This document shows, piece by piece, positions 46,628 to 49,093 of a DNA stretch of 49,093 nucleotides. This stretch comes from a virus, in IMG/VR virus record IMGVR_UViG_3300006919_000089, positions 1 to 49,093 of that record, one strand, 5' to 3'. The position numbers and the translations under genes were made by a program. How positions within the stretch are numbered: the stretch's first letter is position 1; every line of letters begins with the position of its first letter. The notes under the pieces were generated by a model. It searched no databases and had not been told where the DNA came from. It was given only the letters and a program-made list of their open reading frames with translations.

Positions 46628-49093
46628 TTATTTTATTTTTATTTTCTTTTCAATACTTCCATCACTATAAATATAAAAAAGCAAATTATTATTATTATTT
46701 TTTGCAGGTCTTCCTAATAAATCTGTAATCATTATTAATTCTTTTTTATCATATCTGCTAAATAAAGGCCCAGACCAAGTTCCTGTACAATAATCATAAG
46801 TAGCTTGACATATTGTATCCCATTCATTTTCACAACAGTAATCATCTACTTCTATTACCCAAGCGTAACATTCATCATTTAAAAAGAAAGGATTTCCAGA
46901 TCCATTTATACACCAGGTTGCAGCATATAAACACCCTAGAGAGTCATGCCCGTGATTTATGTTTGCTAAAGGATTATAATTCCATGCGTTTAAATCCATA
47001 CATCCCTGAACCACTTCAATACACGAACCGTTATCAGTATTAGCTGTTGAATCATAATTAAAAGCAGTACTATCCATACAACCATAAACATAAGAAATGC
47101 AATTAAAATCTTCTGTATTAGCTTCTGGGTTAAAGTTAAGCATTGAGGGATCAGTACAACCGTAAATATAAGGAATACAAGAATTATTATCAGCATTTGC
47201 TAAAGGGTTATAATTAAACATTGTGCTGTCTATACAGCCGTAAACAAATGGTATGCAAGACCCATTGTCTATATTTGCTAATTGATTATAATTAAACATC
47301 GTAGGGTCTGTACAGCCATATACTATATCTATGCAGCTATTATCTTCTACATTAGCCAACGGGTCATAGTTAAATGCATTAGGATCCATACAGCCATAAA
47401 CAACACCTATGCAACTACCGTCATCAGTGTTAGCGTCAGGGTTATAATTAATAGCTATACTACTAGTGCAGCCAGTTACAACAGGTATGCAATTACCAGC
47501 TGTATTAGCACTTGCATTATAATTAAATGCTAAAGGATTCATACAACCTACAACTACTGCTATGCAACCACCATTATCTACGTTAGCAGAAACATCGTAA
47601 TTAAAAGCATTTATGTCTGTACAACCAAACACCGCTAAGTTAACACAACTAGTGTCATCTATATCAGCGGTATAACCTTGCGTGTAATATTCTAAATAAG
47701 CTGGAGATGTACAACCAGGACTGTAATAACACGTGTCAGCAGTATTAGCTGTATCACTATAATTATAAGCCGTAGCATCTAAACAACCAACTATTACATC
47801 TATACACTCGTTACCACAGTAAGGTAAAGCAGCGTGAATATCTTCTGGATTTTTAAAATCTCTTAATTTGTTTTCGTTTGGACCAGGCCAAGGGTTATTA
47901 CCTTCATAAAGTATAACACCATAATTGTTTTCTAGTTTAAATGAATTTTGTATCGTCTGAATGTCTAACTGTTGAGGATTTTGCTGAGGAGTTGGTACCT
48001 CAAAGTAATACACGTAAACTTCTTTGTAAGCGCTTAGAGATAAATTAAATGTATCAGAATAAATACCTATTGAATCAATTTTAAATTGCCACAAAGAATC
48101 ACCTTGTCTTACACCTAACCAACAATTACCCCATGAATCACCACCTGCGTCATATAATATTAAATTATAATCACAAGGAGTTGTTAGCTCCATTTTATCA
48201 GCCAAAGGATCGTAGTTAAAAGCCAGAGAATCTATGCAGCCGTAAGTGGCTAAATTGTTACACGACCCATCATCTGTGTTAGCAAACTCATTATATTCTA
48301 CATAGTTGTCATCCATACAACCAAGTATTGGTGTATTACCATCACAAACACCAGCGACATAAGGAGTTGACGATGCGCTAAACCCAAAGTTAGGTGGGTT
48401 TAAATTAAATATAGTATCAAGACAATCTGTATTAGTAACTAAACAACTACCAACAACCGCGCCCCCTCCAATACCATCACCGTAAGTATCATTAATAGTA
48501 AAGACTATAGTATCTCCAATAGGTACACATACTTCTGTATATACAGTTTGCCCAACTTGTGTGTAGTCATAAGTTCCAGATGGTATAGACTGTATAATGT
48601 TACCGTTAGCTTTTATTTCCCAATAAGTTTCAGCAGGCCAATTATCTAGTAATATAGCTATTTCAATTAATGATTGATTTACATTACAAGCAACCTCCAT
48701 TACACATGTACCGTTATCTATATTAGCCCATGGGTTATAATTTTCAGCTAATGAATCCATACAACCAAGAACATAAATACAACTACCATTACTAACAGTC
48801 GCTAAAGGATTATAATTTGGAGCTACAGAATCAGTACAGCCAAAAACAACAGCAAAAGCATCACTAACTTTTACATCATCAATACATATATCACTAGTAT
48901 ATAGAGAACCAGTGTTACCTACAAAAGCTATTTTAAAGTCATGTTGTAAGTTTAGACTATCTAATGGGTAATAAGCAAAATGCCAAGGCATACCTTGATC
49001 ACCATCGTAAGCGCCTATAAATATATAATTACCCATTACATCTATAGCTGCTATTTCTAGCTCACCCATTTCAGGACCAAACATATGGTACCA
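46628..49093 (-). CDS. Secreted-type Cys-repeat protein with MAM-like and T9SS sorting-like domains, N-terminus off the edge
   Basis: 821 residues in frame to the window end; the true start lies beyond it, so no signal peptide can be judged. The first 80 residues (YHMFGPEMGELEIAAIDVMG, DICIDDVKVSDAF) look like the second half of a MAM-type adhesion domain. About 15 Cys repeats follow (G-C-x-D-x-x-A-x-N-Y-N-P-x-A-N-x-D-x-G-S-C), ten of them consecutive near the end. The C-terminus includes ECYAWVIEVDDYCCENEWDT and ends ELIMITDLLGRPAKNNN...FYIYSDGSIEKKIKIK, the pattern of T9SS substrate sorting domains. It shares an operon with the holin-like genes, 2 bases upstream of the next one. Confidence 0.72.
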   Translation of the reverse strand, partial: WYHMFGPEMGELEIAAIDVMGNYIFIGAYDGDQGMPWHFAYYPLDSLNLQHDFKIAFVGNTGSLYTSDICIDDVKVSDAFAVVFGCTDSVAPNYNPLATVSNGSCIYVLGCMDSLAENYNPWANIDNGTCVMEVACNVNQSLIEIAILLDNWPAETYWEIKANGNIIQSIPSGTYDYTQVGQTVYTEVCVPIGDTIVFTINDTYGDGIGGGAVVGSCLVTNTDCLDTIFNLNPPNFGFSASSTPYVAGVCDGNTPILGCMDDNYVEYNEFANTDDGSCNNLATYGCIDSLAFNYDPLADKMELTTPCDYNLILYDAGGDSWGNCWLGVRQGDSLWQFKIDSIGIYSDTFNLSLSAYKEVYVYYFEVPTPQQNPQQLDIQTIQNSFKLENNYGVILYEGNNPWPGPNENKLRDFKNPEDIHAALPYCGNECIDVIVGCLDATAYNYSDTANTADTCYYSPGCTSPAYLEYYTQGYTADIDDTSCVNLAVFGCTDINAFNYDVSANVDNGGCIAVVVGCMNPLAFNYNASANTAGNCIPVVTGCTSSIAINYNPDANTDDGSCIGVVYGCMDPNAFNYDPLANVEDNSCIDIVYGCTDPTMFNYNQLANIDNGSCIPFVYGCIDSTMFNYNPLANADNNSCIPYIYGCTDPSMLNFNPEANTEDFNCISYVYGCMDSTAFNYDSTANTDNGSCIEVVQGCMDLNAWNYNPLANINHGHDSLGCLYAATWCINGSGNPFFLNDECYAWVIEVDDYCCENEWDTICQATYDYCTGTWSGPLFSRYDKKELIMITDLLGRPAKNNNNNLLFYIYSDGSIEKKIKIK

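Noticed and set aside
47000-48900. A CRISPR-like array because of regular repeats.
   Set aside because: The repeats are about 75-78 bases in frame and encode the Cys-rich protein repeat; the sequence between cysteines is coding, with no constant short repeat/variable spacer structure.
1-49093. The partial frame at 1-291 would continue in frame into the right-edge protein if the window were circular.
   Set aside because: The frames match only modulo 3, a one-in-three chance. The joined protein would place a charged helical segment straight before the second half of a MAM-like domain, whose first half would be missing. I treat both as truncated genes.

Overview
The window is a segment of an AT-rich double-stranded DNA bacteriophage genome. 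A Bacteroidetes (probably marine flavobacterial) host is suggested by three things: several Bacteroidetes-type promoter elements (-7 box TAnnTTTG, one with a well-spaced -33 TTG), gene starts with A/T-rich leaders and no Shine-Dalgarno sequence, and a secreted protein at the right edge that carries the Cys-rich repeats and C-terminal sorting-like domain typical of type IX secretion (T9SS) substrates of that phylum. No tRNA gene, integrase, DNA polymerase or primase was recognised. Both ends cut through genes, so this is a piece of a longer or circular molecule.

Layout. (1) About 1-26,308, minus strand: the packaging and virion block. In transcription order it runs from a Gly-rich virion protein through a transglycosylase/metallopeptidase fusion, small proteins, large terminase, portal, scaffold-like protein, major capsid protein, decoration-type proteins, a 2OG-Fe(II) oxygenase, ring/adaptor proteins and a 2,214-residue stabilisation (muzzle-like) protein to internal proteins. 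The terminase, portal, ring and muzzle proteins resemble short-tailed crAss-like phages. (2) About 26,309-26,996: an AT-rich divergent control region with palindromes, direct repeats and a promoter. (3) 26,997-40,775, plus strand: about 36 small, overlapping early/replication genes. These include a DnaB-type helicase, a DnaA-domain-IV-like protein, an HU/IHF-like protein, a Rad52-type annealing protein, one or two SSB-like proteins, a RusA resolvase, a PD-(D/E)XK exonuclease, a spore-photoproduct-lyase-like radical SAM protein and a GroES-like co-chaperonin. (4) 40,753-49,093, minus strand: metallophosphoesterase, tail fibre and decoration proteins, a DUF5675 protein, two holin-like proteins, and a large repeat protein with MAM-like and T9SS-like parts that runs off the edge.

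How it fits together. Helicase loading, annealing and resolution proteins point to replication by the host polymerase, assisted by a phage recombination system (annealase, 5'-exonuclease, SSB, resolvase). The left arm builds and fills the capsid and short tail. The right minus-strand block supplies host-contact fibres and lysis.

The most unusual content is non-coding. At least six intergenic elements fold into closed, branched hairpins, four of them in a tandem array at 28,538-28,813. A shared 17-18 nt leader sequence recurs downstream of terminators. The other standout is the T9SS-substrate-like repeat protein, which sits inside a phage operon. All homology calls come from reading the translations by eye; no database search was run.
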